Below are positions 1 through 9,903 of a stretch of 50,416 nt of DNA, piece after piece. Numbering within the stretch: the stretch's first letter is position 1; every line of letters starts with the position of its first letter. The DNA is from Nodosilinea sp. P-1105 (GTDB taxonomy: Bacteria > Cyanobacteriota > Cyanobacteriia > Phormidesmidales > Phormidesmidaceae), in assembly GCF_012911975.1 (NCBI RefSeq), contig NZ_SMDQ01000042.1, positions 1-50,416 on the forward strand. The letters run 5' to 3'. The translations under genes and the position numbers were made by a program. Below the pieces are notes generated by a model. It ran no database searches. It saw only the letters and a program-made list of their open reading frames with translations, and was not told the DNA's origin.

Positions 1-77
1 TGCTTCCCCCGATGGCTGGTGCCGTTCTTGGAGATATCGTGAGACCCACAGGTCGGACAGGTCATCTCAATAGCCAT
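1..77 (-). CDS. IS1-family InsA-like transposase, N-terminal fragment (cut by window edge)
   Basis: The first 25 codons of a minus-strand reading frame are visible, starting MAIEMTCPTCGSHDISKNG and continuing TSHRGK to the edge. A CxxC pair (Cys7, Cys10) followed by an S-K-N-G stretch and a basic RGK is the usual start of the InsA zinc-ribbon DNA-binding protein of cyanobacterial IS1-family elements. The second CxxC pair and the InsB DDE domain would lie to the left of the window. The fragment is too short to name the element or to judge whether it is intact. Confidence 0.6.
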   Translation of the reverse strand, partial: MAIEMTCPTCGSHDISKNGTSHRGK

Positions 78-147
78 GCGCTTGTCTCCCTGGTTATCGT
101 GGTGGCGTAGTCTGATTTTCCTTCGTCCCGTGCATTAATGCACTACC
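1..147 (-). mobile_element. End of an IS1-like insertion sequence, running off the left edge
   Basis: This is the transposase-start end of an insertion sequence that continues beyond the window. The inner boundary is placed at 147 because the interrupted receiver gene loses family resemblance exactly there. Read on the minus strand, the element begins GGTAGTGCATTAATGCAC; the GGT start resembles IS1-family ends, and the terminus contains the 14-base palindrome GTGCATTAATGCAC. A zinc-finger transposase start lies 70 bases inside. The other end and the target-site duplication are out of view, so the family call rests on the transposase N terminus and the end sequence only. Confidence 0.6.
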
Positions 148-438
148 GGCAGCGGCTCTACCGGCGGCGTCTAAAACGCGACTGCCCACCCCACTGGTAA
201 TAATAATCTTGGCCTGGCAAGACAGCTGAGCCAGCTCCACCATCACCTGTACCCCATCCATGTCGGGCATGACCAGATCAACGGCAATGTGACTCGGTTG
301 CCACTGGTCAAATAGTTGAAAAAATTCGGTAGGGCTGGGGGTAAAGCGAGTCTCTAGCCCAGCCAGTTGGGCTATGCGCTGAATCATTTCCCCCACCATG
401 GGGTCGTCATCTAAAATCAGTAGACGTTGGGCAACCAT
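94..438 (-). pseudogene. Response-regulator receiver domain, 3' end replaced by the IS element
   Basis: A stand-alone CheY-like receiver. The acidic triad is Asp10-Asp11-Asp12, the phosphoacceptor is Asp54 in VDLVMPDMDG, and the Thr/Ser switch lies in IITSG. Native sequence stops at residue 97 (base 148). The last 17 codons come from the insertion-sequence end and replace beta5 and alpha5, including the conserved Lys of the KPF motif. The product (114 residues) should therefore be defective. The start follows the upstream kinase stop by four bases, with AGGA about 8 bases before the ATG, so it was the last gene of the kinase operon and a likely phosphotransfer partner. It may be the receiver part of a once longer regulator such as a REC-output fusion. 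Confidence 0.8.
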
Positions 439-442
439 GGTG

Positions 443-3400
443 CTATTCCTGTAGCTTGCTCTGGGGGGCAGACGGATCCAAAACCTGGCGCAGCTTTTGG
501 GCCAGCTCAGCCCGGCGGTAGGGCTTGCTGAGCAAATGTACCCCAGGGTCTAGGCGGCCATGGTGGACAATGGCGCTTTCTGAGTAGCCAGAAGTATATA
601 ACACCTTAAGCTCGGGCCGCAGCCGCAGGGCCGCATCAGCCAGGGCCCGGCCACTCATAGCCCCCGGCATGACCACATCGGTAAACAACAGGTCAATATC
701 TGGACGCTGGCGAATAATGTCTAGGGCCACAGAACCATTTTCAGCTACCACCACCTGATAACCTAGGCTTTCGAGTTGACGTTGAGCATACTGGCGCACC
801 AGACCATCGTCCTCTACGAGCAGCACCCGCTCTGCCCCCTCTACTGAGTCCATCGTCCTATCCACATCCGAGCTCTCTCCATGACCGCCGACATACCTGG
901 GTAAGTACATTCGAATCGTGGTACCTTCCCCCAGTTCAGAATAAATTTTAATCTGCCCGTTAGATTGCTTAATAAAGCCATACACCATGCTTAACCCTAG
1001 GCCGGTACCTTGTCCGATGGCCTTTGTGGTAAAAAAAGGCTCAAACACCCGGCTCAAATGATCGGGGGCAATGCCTGTGCCGATATCAGACACCGTAATC
1101 ATGACGTACTGACCCGGTACCAATGCAGATGGATTTTGAGCATCGTCTGTGTCTACTCGTATACAGCTGGTCTCTAGGGTTAGGGTGCCCCCGCTGGCCA
1201 TGGCATCTCGGCTATTAATGCAAATATTTAAGAGGGCACTTTCTAGCTGGGCGGAGTCTACTAGGGCCGGCCACACATCGGCCCTGAGGACCAGTTCAAT
1301 GTCAATATGTTCCCCCAGGGTTCGCTTCAGCAAACCCTCCATGCCCAAAATCAGCGCATTCACATCTACGGCCTTGGGGTTCAACGCCTGGCGCCGGGCA
1401 AAGGCTAGCAGTCGCTGGGTCAACTCGGCCCCCCGCTGGGCGGCACTGCCAATCATCTCCGCTAAAGGATGCAGGGGCGAGGTGGGTTCCAGCAGTTCGG
1501 TGAGCAGTTCGGCGTTACCCAGCATCACCGTCAGCAGGTTGTTAAAGTCGTGGGCGATACCCCCCGTAAGCTGACCGATGGACTCTAGACGCTGGGATTG
1601 GCGTAGTTGCTCTTCCAGGGCAATGCGATCGCTAATCACCCGAAAATACACCGCCAACCCTTCGGCGGATGGATAGGCGTTGACTTCAAACCATTCGTCT
1701 AGGGGAGCGTAGTAAAATTCGAAATGTTGGGATATCCCCTTGGCCACGGCCTGATGGTAGCGGGGAAACAACTCAGAGTCGCGGCTACCAGGGAACGCCT
1801 CCCACATCACTTGCCCCATTACCGCGTCGGCTTTGCACTGTAGCACTCGCTCGGCTTCCCGGTTCAGGTAGGCAAAGCGCCACTGGTCATCCAGCAGGTA
1901 AAAGGCGTCGGTCATGCTCTCCAGGGTGGTGCGTAGGCGGCTGGCAAACCGCTCCAGCGCCGACTCGGCCTGCTTCTGGGCAGAAATATCCTGAAATGCG
2001 CCAATAATCCGCACCACCTCCCCAGCCGCGTTATATTCCGCTTCTCCCCGAACCCGAACCCAAAGGTGACGGTTTTGAAAGGTGAGAATTTCCACCTCCA
2101 GGTCAAAGGGTGTGCCTGTTTCTGCACAGTCGGCTAAGGCCGCCTCAATGGTTTGGCGATACTCGGGTGGGTAACGCTCTAAACCAATTTCCAGGGAAGC
2201 GGCCTGGTCGTTGGGCCACTCCAGCAGGTTAAACATCTCTGCGGACCAGTGCACCTGGTTGCCCTGGGCAAGGTCAATCGCCCAGCCCCCCAGCCGCCCC
2301 AACCGTTCGGCGATGCGAACCAGGGCCTGATTTTCTTGCAGTTGTTGAGCCATCTGGCGCTGCTGGGTGATGTCTTCGATCACCGCGACGGTATTGATGA
2401 TTTGTCCGATGTCATTGCGCTGGGCGGCAACGCTGACGCGGCCCCACACCACTTGCTGGTCCTGGGTGATAAATCGCTTTTCCAGCACAAAGCTCTCTAG
2501 ATTGTCCTGGAGCAAAGAGTGGACGCGATCGCGACTAACCGCCCGATCCGCTGGATGGGTAATTGAAAGGTAGTCGGTTTGCAGGAGCTCAGCCTCGGTG
2601 TAGCCCATCATCCGACAAAAGGCCTGGTTGACTTCTAAAAACCCACCCTGTAAATCTGCCGCCACAATGCCAGTGGCGGCAGCAGCAAAGGTACGGCGCA
2701 GCCGTTCCTCACGCCGACGCAACTTTTCATTCAACGCTTGCAGGTCATGGGCCCGTTGAACAATGTCTGCTTCCATCTGCTGGATGGGCTCCAACGTTTG
2801 CCCCACAGCTTGTCCTTCTCCTGCCTGCTGCCGGTAGCGCACGTAAGCGGTGACATCTTCCACCCGATGAATAATGTAGGCCAGGGTGCCATCCGGCCCG
2901 AACACCGGAGAGTTGAAGGGGTTCCAAAACCGTTCTTCAAAGCCACCCTCGGGGTGGGGAATCGGGTAGCGCAGCACCGCCATGCCATCGGCTCGCCGCC
3001 ACTGTTTCACCCGCTCTAGGGAGGTGCGGAGGTTGGTTGTGCCAACGGCCTGGGGATCGCTGGGGTCATCCGGGAAAATGTCAAACAAACAACGCCCGAT
3101 AATTTCCTCTCGCCGAGTCATGGTGGCTTGCAAATAGGCTTCACTGACGGCCACAATGGCATAATCTGCAGGGGTGACCACCAGGTACATGCCGGGGGCT
3201 GACTCAAACAGCGATCGAAAATGAGCTTTAGCCGCCTCGGCTTCAGCTCGGGCCGCTTTTTCCCCAGCCAGGGCGGCGGCGGCGGCTTGCTCGGCCTGCA
3301 CCCGCTCGGTGACATCCAGCACCAGGGAAAAAATAGACATAATATTGCCGTTTTGAGCGAGCCGCACCGAGTTGTACCATTCACAGTGCACCACCGAGCC

Positions 3401-4579
3401 ATCCCGAGTCAGGTTGCGGTTGCAACAAACATTACGCTTGACCTCGCCGTTAATCAGTTCGGTCATCACTGGCTCGACAGTTTTCACATCTGCGGGGTAG
3501 ACAAACAGCCAATCCCCAGGATGCCGCCCCTTGACTTCGGCTTCGGACCAGCCAAATAGGGCTTCGGCCTGGGGCGACCAGCGGCTGACCCGAAAAGCCC
3601 AGTCCCACTCGATGACCGCTAAGGGCGAGTTTTGCAGGTGAAAGTTGAGGGTGTCGTGGGCATAGCGGAGGTCTTGCTGCTGTTGCTGCTGCAACGTTTG
3701 TGCCTGTTTCTCGGCGGTAATGTCTTGGGTGGTGCCGATGAGCAGCGGCGACAGCCTGTCATTGTCGGATAACCGCTGACCGCAGGTATGCAGGTGGCGC
3801 AGTTCACCATCAGGGCGAATAATCCGGTACTCAATGTCTAGGGGACTGTTTTCAGCAATTGCTTTGGCCTGGGCTGTGACCAGGGCTTGACGGTCGTCAG
3901 GATGAACCAGCTCTAAAAAAGCGTCCAGGGTTTCGTTAAAGCTGTTGGGCTCGACCCCAACGATCTGGCAGACACTCTCTGTCCACAGCAGGCGGTTTTC
4001 ATGAACTAACAGTTGCCAGATACCCACCTGGCTGGTTTGCTGGGTGGCCGTGAGCCGCAGGGCCGTGAGCCGGTGATGGTAGCGCTCAAATCGCAGCTCC
4101 AGGTGGGTCATGGCTTGGTGGGCTAAGGCCCGCAGCAGGTCCATTTGCTCTGGGGTCAACTGGCGGGGCACCTGATCGATCACGGCCAGGGTGCCGAGGG
4201 TAGCCCCCAGGGACGAGACCAGAGGAATGCCTGCATAGAACCGAATGTGGGATGCCCCGGTCACAAAGGGATTGGTCGCAAACCGGGGGTCCTGGGTGGC
4301 ATCGGTAACGACGAGAGGGGCTTCGGCATCTACGACATGGGTGCAAAACGAGATATTTCGGTCTGTTTCAGTGATAGACAAGCCCACCGCAGCCTTAAAC
4401 CACTGACGATTTTCGTCTATCAGGGTGATGGTGGCCATGGGGGTGTTGCAGACATGGGCCGCCAGCTTTACCAGATCGTCGTAGGCAGGCTCTGGGGGGG
4501 TATCCAGCAGGTGGTAAGCGCGCAATATCTGCAATCGCAGTTGCTCTGAAAACGATTGGGGAGTCGGGGGCTGATGCAT
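443..4579 (-). CDS. Hybrid histidine kinase: GAF, six or so PAS domains, HisKA, HATPase, receiver
   Basis: A 1378-residue, apparently cytoplasmic sensor kinase with no clear membrane segment. Approximate order: GAF 30-165; a string of PAS/PAC units to about 990; a dimerization/phosphoacceptor helix with the autophosphorylated His at about 1010 in GGIAHDFNNLL; an HATPase with N-box (ALLNICINSRDAM), DIGTGIAP and GTGLGLSM motifs; and a C-terminal receiver from about 1251 with phosphoacceptor Asp near 1301 (LLFTDVVMP) and Lys in SKPY. The kinase core appears intact. The start lies two bases after the stop of the frameshifted kinase upstream and has no clear Shine-Dalgarno sequence, which suggests translational coupling. 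The last PAS, kinase and receiver modules closely resemble those of that neighbour, so the two are tandem paralogues. The signal is unknown. Confidence 0.93.
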   Translation of the reverse strand: MHQPPTPQSFSEQLRLQILRAYHLLDTPPEPAYDDLVKLAAHVCNTPMATITLIDENRQWFKAAVGLSITETDRNISFCTHVVDAEAPLVVTDATQDPRFATNPFVTGASHIRFYAGIPLVSSLGATLGTLAVIDQVPRQLTPEQMDLLRALAHQAMTHLELRFERYHHRLTALRLTATQQTSQVGIWQLLVHENRLLWTESVCQIVGVEPNSFNETLDAFLELVHPDDRQALVTAQAKAIAENSPLDIEYRIIRPDGELRHLHTCGQRLSDNDRLSPLLIGTTQDITAEKQAQTLQQQQQQDLRYAHDTLNFHLQNSPLAVIEWDWAFRVSRWSPQAEALFGWSEAEVKGRHPGDWLFVYPADVKTVEPVMTELINGEVKRNVCCNRNLTRDGSVVHCEWYNSVRLAQNGNIMSIFSLVLDVTERVQAEQAAAAALAGEKAARAEAEAAKAHFRSLFESAPGMYLVVTPADYAIVAVSEAYLQATMTRREEIIGRCLFDIFPDDPSDPQAVGTTNLRTSLERVKQWRRADGMAVLRYPIPHPEGGFEERFWNPFNSPVFGPDGTLAYIIHRVEDVTAYVRYRQQAGEGQAVGQTLEPIQQMEADIVQRAHDLQALNEKLRRREERLRRTFAAAATGIVAADLQGGFLEVNQAFCRMMGYTEAELLQTDYLSITHPADRAVSRDRVHSLLQDNLESFVLEKRFITQDQQVVWGRVSVAAQRNDIGQIINTVAVIEDITQQRQMAQQLQENQALVRIAERLGRLGGWAIDLAQGNQVHWSAEMFNLLEWPNDQAASLEIGLERYPPEYRQTIEAALADCAETGTPFDLEVEILTFQNRHLWVRVRGEAEYNAAGEVVRIIGAFQDISAQKQAESALERFASRLRTTLESMTDAFYLLDDQWRFAYLNREAERVLQCKADAVMGQVMWEAFPGSRDSELFPRYHQAVAKGISQHFEFYYAPLDEWFEVNAYPSAEGLAVYFRVISDRIALEEQLRQSQRLESIGQLTGGIAHDFNNLLTVMLGNAELLTELLEPTSPLHPLAEMIGSAAQRGAELTQRLLAFARRQALNPKAVDVNALILGMEGLLKRTLGEHIDIELVLRADVWPALVDSAQLESALLNICINSRDAMASGGTLTLETSCIRVDTDDAQNPSALVPGQYVMITVSDIGTGIAPDHLSRVFEPFFTTKAIGQGTGLGLSMVYGFIKQSNGQIKIYSELGEGTTIRMYLPRYVGGHGESSDVDRTMDSVEGAERVLLVEDDGLVRQYAQRQLESLGYQVVVAENGSVALDIIRQRPDIDLLFTDVVMPGAMSGRALADAALRLRPELKVLYTSGYSESAIVHHGRLDPGVHLLSKPYRRAELAQKLRQVLDPSAPQSKLQE

Positions 4580-4582
4580 GGC

Positions 4583-7217
4583 TTAGGGTTCTGCGAGCAC
4601 AGCACGGATTTTCTGGGCCAGCTCAGCTCGACGATAGGGCTTAGTTAACAGCTGTACCCCTGGATCTAATCTACCCTGGTGGACAATAGCATTCTCCGCA
4701 TAGCCTGAAGTGTAAAGTACTTTTAAGCTGGGCCGGATCAGCTGGGCGGCCTCGGCTAAATCTCGCCCACTCATCCCCCCTGGCATAATCACATCGGTAA
4801 ATAGGAGATCGATATCAGCCCGCTGATGAATGATATCTAGGGCTTGGGCCCCATCTCTGGCAGTAATCACCCGATACCCCAACATTCGTAGCTGTTCTTG
4901 ACCATAGCGGCGCACTAGATCGTCGTCTTCTACCAGCAAAATGACTTCGGCCCCGCCTACGGTAGCATGGCCGGTAAGGCTTAAGGCCTGCTGGTCAGGG
5001 TTAAGGCATCGCGGCAGGTACATTTTGACGGTCGTGCCTTCGCCCAGTTCAGAGTAAATTTTAATGTGGCCTTCTGACTGCTTAATAAAGCCGTACACCA
5101 TACTCAGCCCCAGCCCTGTTCCTTTACCTTTGGCTTTAGTGGTAAAAAAGGGCTCAAACACTCGCTCTAGGTGGTCTGGGGGAATACCAGGGCCGGTGTC
5201 CGAGACGGCAATCATTACATACTGACCGGGCTGCACCTCGGCATGTTGATCGGCATAGTCTTGGTCTAAGCGGGTGTTGGCAGTTTCTAGGGTAAGGCGG
5301 CCACCCTGGGCCATGGCATCACGGGCATTCAGGCAGAGGTTCAGTAGGGCATTTTCCAGCTGGGCCGGATCAACCAAAGCTGACCAGAGACCGCCTCCCC
5401 TCACCCATTCCAGCTCAATGTGCTCCCCTAGGGTGCGGCGCAGCAGAGCATCCATGCGACCCAGCAGCTGATTGATATCCACCGCTTTGGGATCTAGAGC
5501 CTGGCGGCGAGCAAAGGACAACAGCCGCTGGGTCAACTCGGCCCCTCGCTGGGCGGCATTGACCACCATTTCGGCCAGGGTATGCAAAGGCGCGGTGGTG
5601 TCTAGCTGTTCAACTAGCAACTCGGCGTTCCCCAAAATTACCGTTAGCAGGTTGTTGAAATCATGGGCAATACCGCCAGTCAGCTGACCCACCGCTTCTA
5701 GGCGCTGGGACTGGCGTAATTGTTCTTCTAGGGTGATGCGATCGCTAACATCCTGAAAATACACCGCCAGCCCTTCGCTGGAGGGGTAGGCCCGCACCTC
5801 AAACCAGCAGTCCAGCGGGGGATAAAACTCGCGAAATTCCACGGTGATGCCTTGATTCACAGCCCGTTCATACTGGTGCTGAAACGTGCTACCCACCGCC
5901 TCTGGAAATTCATCCCACACATTTTGGCCCAACAGTTCGGATCGTTGCCGTTGCAGCAGGTGTTCGGCCTGGCGGTTTAAGGAAGGTAAATCGCCACTGG
6001 CGATCGAGAATAAAGAAAGCATCGGTAATGCTTTCCAGGGTGGTATGGAGGCGGTCGGCCAGCTGGCGGGCCTCCTGTTCTAGCTGCTTTTGATCGTGAA
6101 TTTCGATGGATGTGCCATACCACTTGATGATTTGACCGTCGTCATTGCGGATCGGCACCGCCTGCACCAGGTGCCAGCGATAAGCCCCGTCGTGGCGGCG
6201 TAAACGAAATTCAAACTGATAGGGGTTCCCGGTTTGTACCGATTCCATCCAGACGGCCAGACAGGGGGCGACATCGTCGGGGTGTAGCAGGGTTTGCCAG
6301 TACTGACTGGGATGGGGGGCGGGGGCTAAAATGCCGGTGTAGGTGCGTAGGGCATAGCTGGCATAGTCAACGGTGCCATTGGGCTCGGCGGTCCAGACAA
6401 TCAGGGGCATGGCGTCGGCCAGTTGGCGAAACCGCTGTTCGCTACGTTCTAAGAAGGCTTCAGCCTGTTTTCGGGCGGTAATATCCTGAAAAGCCCCCTG
6501 CACAATTACAATTTCACCCTGAGAGTTATAGTTGGGCTGGCCAATGGCGCGGACCCAGACCCGGCGGCCTTTGGCGGTAATAATTTGCAACTCTTCGTCA
6601 AAGGGGATGCCGTCTTGGGCACAGGCGGTGACTATTGCGGTGATCCGATCGCGGTATTCCGGCGCATAAAAGCTAATCCCTTGCTCTACGGTGGGGGAAA
6701 ACCCCGGTTCTACCTCATGAATGCGGCAGACTTCATCGGACCAGGTGCAGGTGGCTTCCGGCAGGCGTACCAGCCAGCCCCCCAGGTGACCAATTTCACT
6801 GGCGATTTCTAGTAGACGTTGCTGCGATCGCAGGGTGTCATAGGTTTGGTTCAGGGCCAGTTGGGTGGCTTTGACTTGATCCAGGTGATGCAACACCACT
6901 AGCACAAGGCCGCCGGTGATGGCACTGGCCAGCCCCGATAGCCCCCGATTGGCAATCACATAGCTGATGGGGAATCCGTTCGGGGCTGGGGGCGACAGCC
7001 AAAACCCCAAGATCGTCAACAAAATTGCCGTTACGCTGACACCGATCACCCAGCGCCGACGGCGCGACAGCCCCGCTAGCACCACCAACAGGGGATAGAG
7101 GGTGCCATGGGCAAATCCCAAAGGGATGGCCGTGTCGGTGATAAACACCACCCCTAGCCCTAATAGGACTAAAAATTGAGCCAATTTGGCAGAAATGGAC
7201 GACGACCAGGAACTCAT
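4583..7217 (-). pseudogene. Membrane hybrid histidine kinase broken by a one-base frameshift
   Basis: Two overlapping frames (7217 down to 5910, then 6022 down to 4583) form one protein of about 877 residues if one base is removed. The N terminus has about four hydrophobic segments in residues 10-115, then a PAS/PAC, a second PAS and a third PAS starting TTLESITDAFFILDRQWRF. The downstream frame resumes LNRQAEHLLQRQRSELLG and continues with HisKA (GGIAHDFNNLL), HATPase ([18 protein letters not shown]) and a receiver (LLFTDVIMP, TKPYRR). The neighbouring kinase has the matching uninterrupted sequence QWRFAYLNREAERVL, which locates the extra base in the TTT run at 5976-5978 (AAA on the coding strand). 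This is a genuine lesion, a sequencing error, or less likely a slippage site. If real, the sensor half is separated from the kinase half. Confidence 0.88.
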
Positions 7218-7299
7218 AGCCTTGAACGATTAACGGCTTGAGCTAACATCATATTTCTAACAATAGACCTATCTATCCATTCTGTACTAGCATCTTGGC

Positions 7300-9762
7300 T
7301 TAATCCTGGGTTGCCCCGTTGATAGCAGTCACCGCCTGGGGAAACAAGACCTTAAACCGAGTGCCGACATCCACTTCACTGTACACCTCGATTAGCCCAC
7401 CGCTTTGTTTGACAATGCCAAACACGGTGGCCAGTCCTAAGCCAGTGCCCTTGCCGGGGGGTTTGGTGGTAAAAAAGGGCTCAAAGATATGGGCCTGGAC
7501 CTCTGGTGTCATGCCAGATCCGGTATCGGTAATGGTCAACACCGCGTACGTTCCTGGTTGACAGTTGAGCTGCTCTAGGGCAATGTAGCCGTCTAAGGTG
7601 GCCATCGACGTTTCCAGGGTCAGATCGCCCCCCTGGGGCATGGCGTCACGGGCATTGACTACCAGATTTAGCATCACCTGTTCCAATTGAATGGGGTCAA
7701 CCTTAACCGCCGGAATATCTGGCCTGAGCACAGTTCTAAGGCAAATATTTTGATTAATCAGTCGTTTGAGCAGTTGCTCTAGGTTCATGACCACGGTATT
7801 CAGGTCAATCACCTGGGGAGTCAGGACCTGCTTGCGGCTGAAAGCCAGCAGTTGCTGGGTTAACGCTGAAGCCCGCTCACCAGCGGTATGAATATCCACA
7901 GCCCAATTGCGGATCGAGCTACTACTAGGCAGATGAGACAACACCATCTCGCTATACCCCAGGATGACCGATAGCAGGTTGTTAAAGTCATGGGCTATGC
8001 CACCAGCTAACTGACCGATGGCCTCCATTTTTTGGCTCTGCAACAGTTGAGCTTCCAGGTTCTTTTTCTCGGTCAGATTTAGCATGCCGCCAATCATCCG
8101 TACTGGTTGGCCCTGACTATTGCGGATGACATAGCCGCGATCGCAGACATAGGCATAGTGGCCATCTTGGCACCGAAAGCGATATTCCTGGAACCAAGTG
8201 CTGTCGCCACGGTCTAGCGTAGTCTGGATAGAGGCCAATACCCGCTGACGGTCTTCCGGGTGCAGCCGGTCACGCCACCAGTCGTTGGCGGTTAAGGCTT
8301 CGCCGTCACCGTAGCCAAATAGGGTTTTGTAGGCCCCTCCTCGCCAGGTGAGATCGTTAACAATATTCCAATCCCAGATGGCATCGTTGGTGGCCTTAGA
8401 TAGCAGCCGAAACCGTTCTTCACTATCTTGCAGTTGTTGGGCGGCGGCTTTTTGGACAGAAATATCTTGGAATGCCCCCTGCACCCGTACAATTTGCCCA
8501 GACTCATTCCGCACCGCCTCACCGATGGAGCGAGTCCACAATAAATGCCCCTTAGCGGTGATTACCCGCAACTGCAAGTCAAACCCTTCCCCGGTTTGGG
8601 CACAGCGATTAAAGGCCGTTATAATCTGACGCCGATCATCGGCTACATAATACTGAGGCACGTCATCCAGGCTAGGCATATGGTCTAGGGGGTGCTCTAA
8701 AATGCCATACATTTCTTCAGACCAGGTCATGGTCATGGTGGCTAAGTTCACCCACCAAGCCCCTAAGCGGCTTACATGGGAGGCCATCCGCAACAACGAT
8801 TGATTGCGAGTCAGCTCTTGTTTAGCTTGGCGCTGCTGGGTAATATCTAAAACGCTGACTAGCACCAAGCTTGAACCACTGGTCCAGTCAGGAAAGGTCA
8901 TGGTCACCAGGCCGTAGATGAGCTCGCCGGTCAGGGTGCGCAGGGCCATTTCGGTCTCGAACCCGCTTTCGCCCAGGCAAAAGGCCGTCAGCTCTTGTTT
9001 AAAACCCGGCAGAGTATCGGGGGTGGAAAAAATAGAGCCTAAAGACTGAATAATGTCCTGTTTGGTTTGGGCCTTAAAGATAGTTAAGGTGGCGGTGTTG
9101 ATATCTAAAATTTTGACCGCCTCGATCGCCTGAATCACAAAGTCGGGATGCTCGTCGATATAGGCCGCCATGTCGGTGCCCCCCTGGCGCTGTAGATCTC
9201 GCACCATAGCCATGATCGCAGACCAGTCTTCTTCCCATAGGGAAACCGGTACCCCTTCAAAAATAGAGCGGTACCGTTGCTCCTGCTGGATCAACTGGGC
9301 CGTTGTTTCTGGGTAGGCGATCGCGGCTGGAGTTGCGGCTTGATCACTGGCTGTGGCCCGGCGTCGCTCCTGATGTTGATAACGGGTTTGGGCACAGGCG
9401 ATCGCCCGCAGAATCTCAGTCCCCGATAGGGTTTCGCGGTACAACACATCCGCTGCCCCAGCCGCTATGGCCCCTAGCCCCAGGGGTAGTTGTTGTTGAG
9501 GGACCACAGCAATGATGGGTACCTGGGGAGCCTGGGTCTGTAGCCATTGCAGGGCGGCCAATGTCGCCGCCTGATTTAAATCCAGCAATATGCCATCAAT
9601 CGCCTGGTTGGCTGCCTCAAAATGGGCCACCGCAGCCTGCACCGATGCCAGCGGCAGAATAGAGAGTTCGGCTGATACTAGGGCAGCCCCTAGGGCCGGG
9701 GGTAATGGCCTTACCCCGCCTTCGGCAATCCATAGCACTTGTGTTGCCCGTTGCCCAACCAT
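7300..9762 (-). CDS. PAS-rich histidine kinase with a degenerate N-terminal receiver-like domain
   Basis: Start chosen at 9762 (820 residues, MVGQRATQVLW) because AGGAG lies 7 bases upstream; the frame is open to 9819. Residues about 5-125 look like a receiver fold: an Asp is kept in GILLDLN, but the acidic pocket is missing and the switch Lys region reads VLYRETLSG, so it is probably a pseudo-receiver. Three PAS units follow (one beginning EGVPVSLWEEDWS), then HisKA with GGIAHDFNNLL and an HATPase with DTGSGMTP and [12 protein letters not shown]. Unlike the two downstream kinases it has no C-terminal receiver, so it may phosphorylate the receiver of a neighbour or the stand-alone receiver at the operon end. 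It is the first gene of the kinase array, 82 bases before the next one. Confidence 0.9.
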   Translation of the reverse strand: MVGQRATQVLWIAEGGVRPLPPALGAALVSAELSILPLASVQAAVAHFEAANQAIDGILLDLNQAATLAALQWLQTQAPQVPIIAVVPQQQLPLGLGAIAAGAADVLYRETLSGTEILRAIACAQTRYQHQERRRATASDQAATPAAIAYPETTAQLIQQEQRYRSIFEGVPVSLWEEDWSAIMAMVRDLQRQGGTDMAAYIDEHPDFVIQAIEAVKILDINTATLTIFKAQTKQDIIQSLGSIFSTPDTLPGFKQELTAFCLGESGFETEMALRTLTGELIYGLVTMTFPDWTSGSSLVLVSVLDITQQRQAKQELTRNQSLLRMASHVSRLGAWWVNLATMTMTWSEEMYGILEHPLDHMPSLDDVPQYYVADDRRQIITAFNRCAQTGEGFDLQLRVITAKGHLLWTRSIGEAVRNESGQIVRVQGAFQDISVQKAAAQQLQDSEERFRLLSKATNDAIWDWNIVNDLTWRGGAYKTLFGYGDGEALTANDWWRDRLHPEDRQRVLASIQTTLDRGDSTWFQEYRFRCQDGHYAYVCDRGYVIRNSQGQPVRMIGGMLNLTEKKNLEAQLLQSQKMEAIGQLAGGIAHDFNNLLSVILGYSEMVLSHLPSSSSIRNWAVDIHTAGERASALTQQLLAFSRKQVLTPQVIDLNTVVMNLEQLLKRLINQNICLRTVLRPDIPAVKVDPIQLEQVMLNLVVNARDAMPQGGDLTLETSMATLDGYIALEQLNCQPGTYAVLTITDTGSGMTPEVQAHIFEPFFTTKPPGKGTGLGLATVFGIVKQSGGLIEVYSEVDVGTRFKVLFPQAVTAINGATQD

Positions 9763-9903
9763 CACATGTCTCCTGCCAGGATGTCTCCGACTGAGCCCAA
9801 TCAACTTAGGTGCTGACAATGATCTTCTCGCCCAGATTCTGGTTGAACCTTGCAGATCATGGGTTTATTGTATGCAACCTTTACGGTGGAGAGACTGGCA
9901 TTG

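Noticed and set aside
1149-1574. Long plus-strand frames opposite the kinase genes
   Set aside because: They are antisense shadows of conserved kinase codons in GC-rich sequence.
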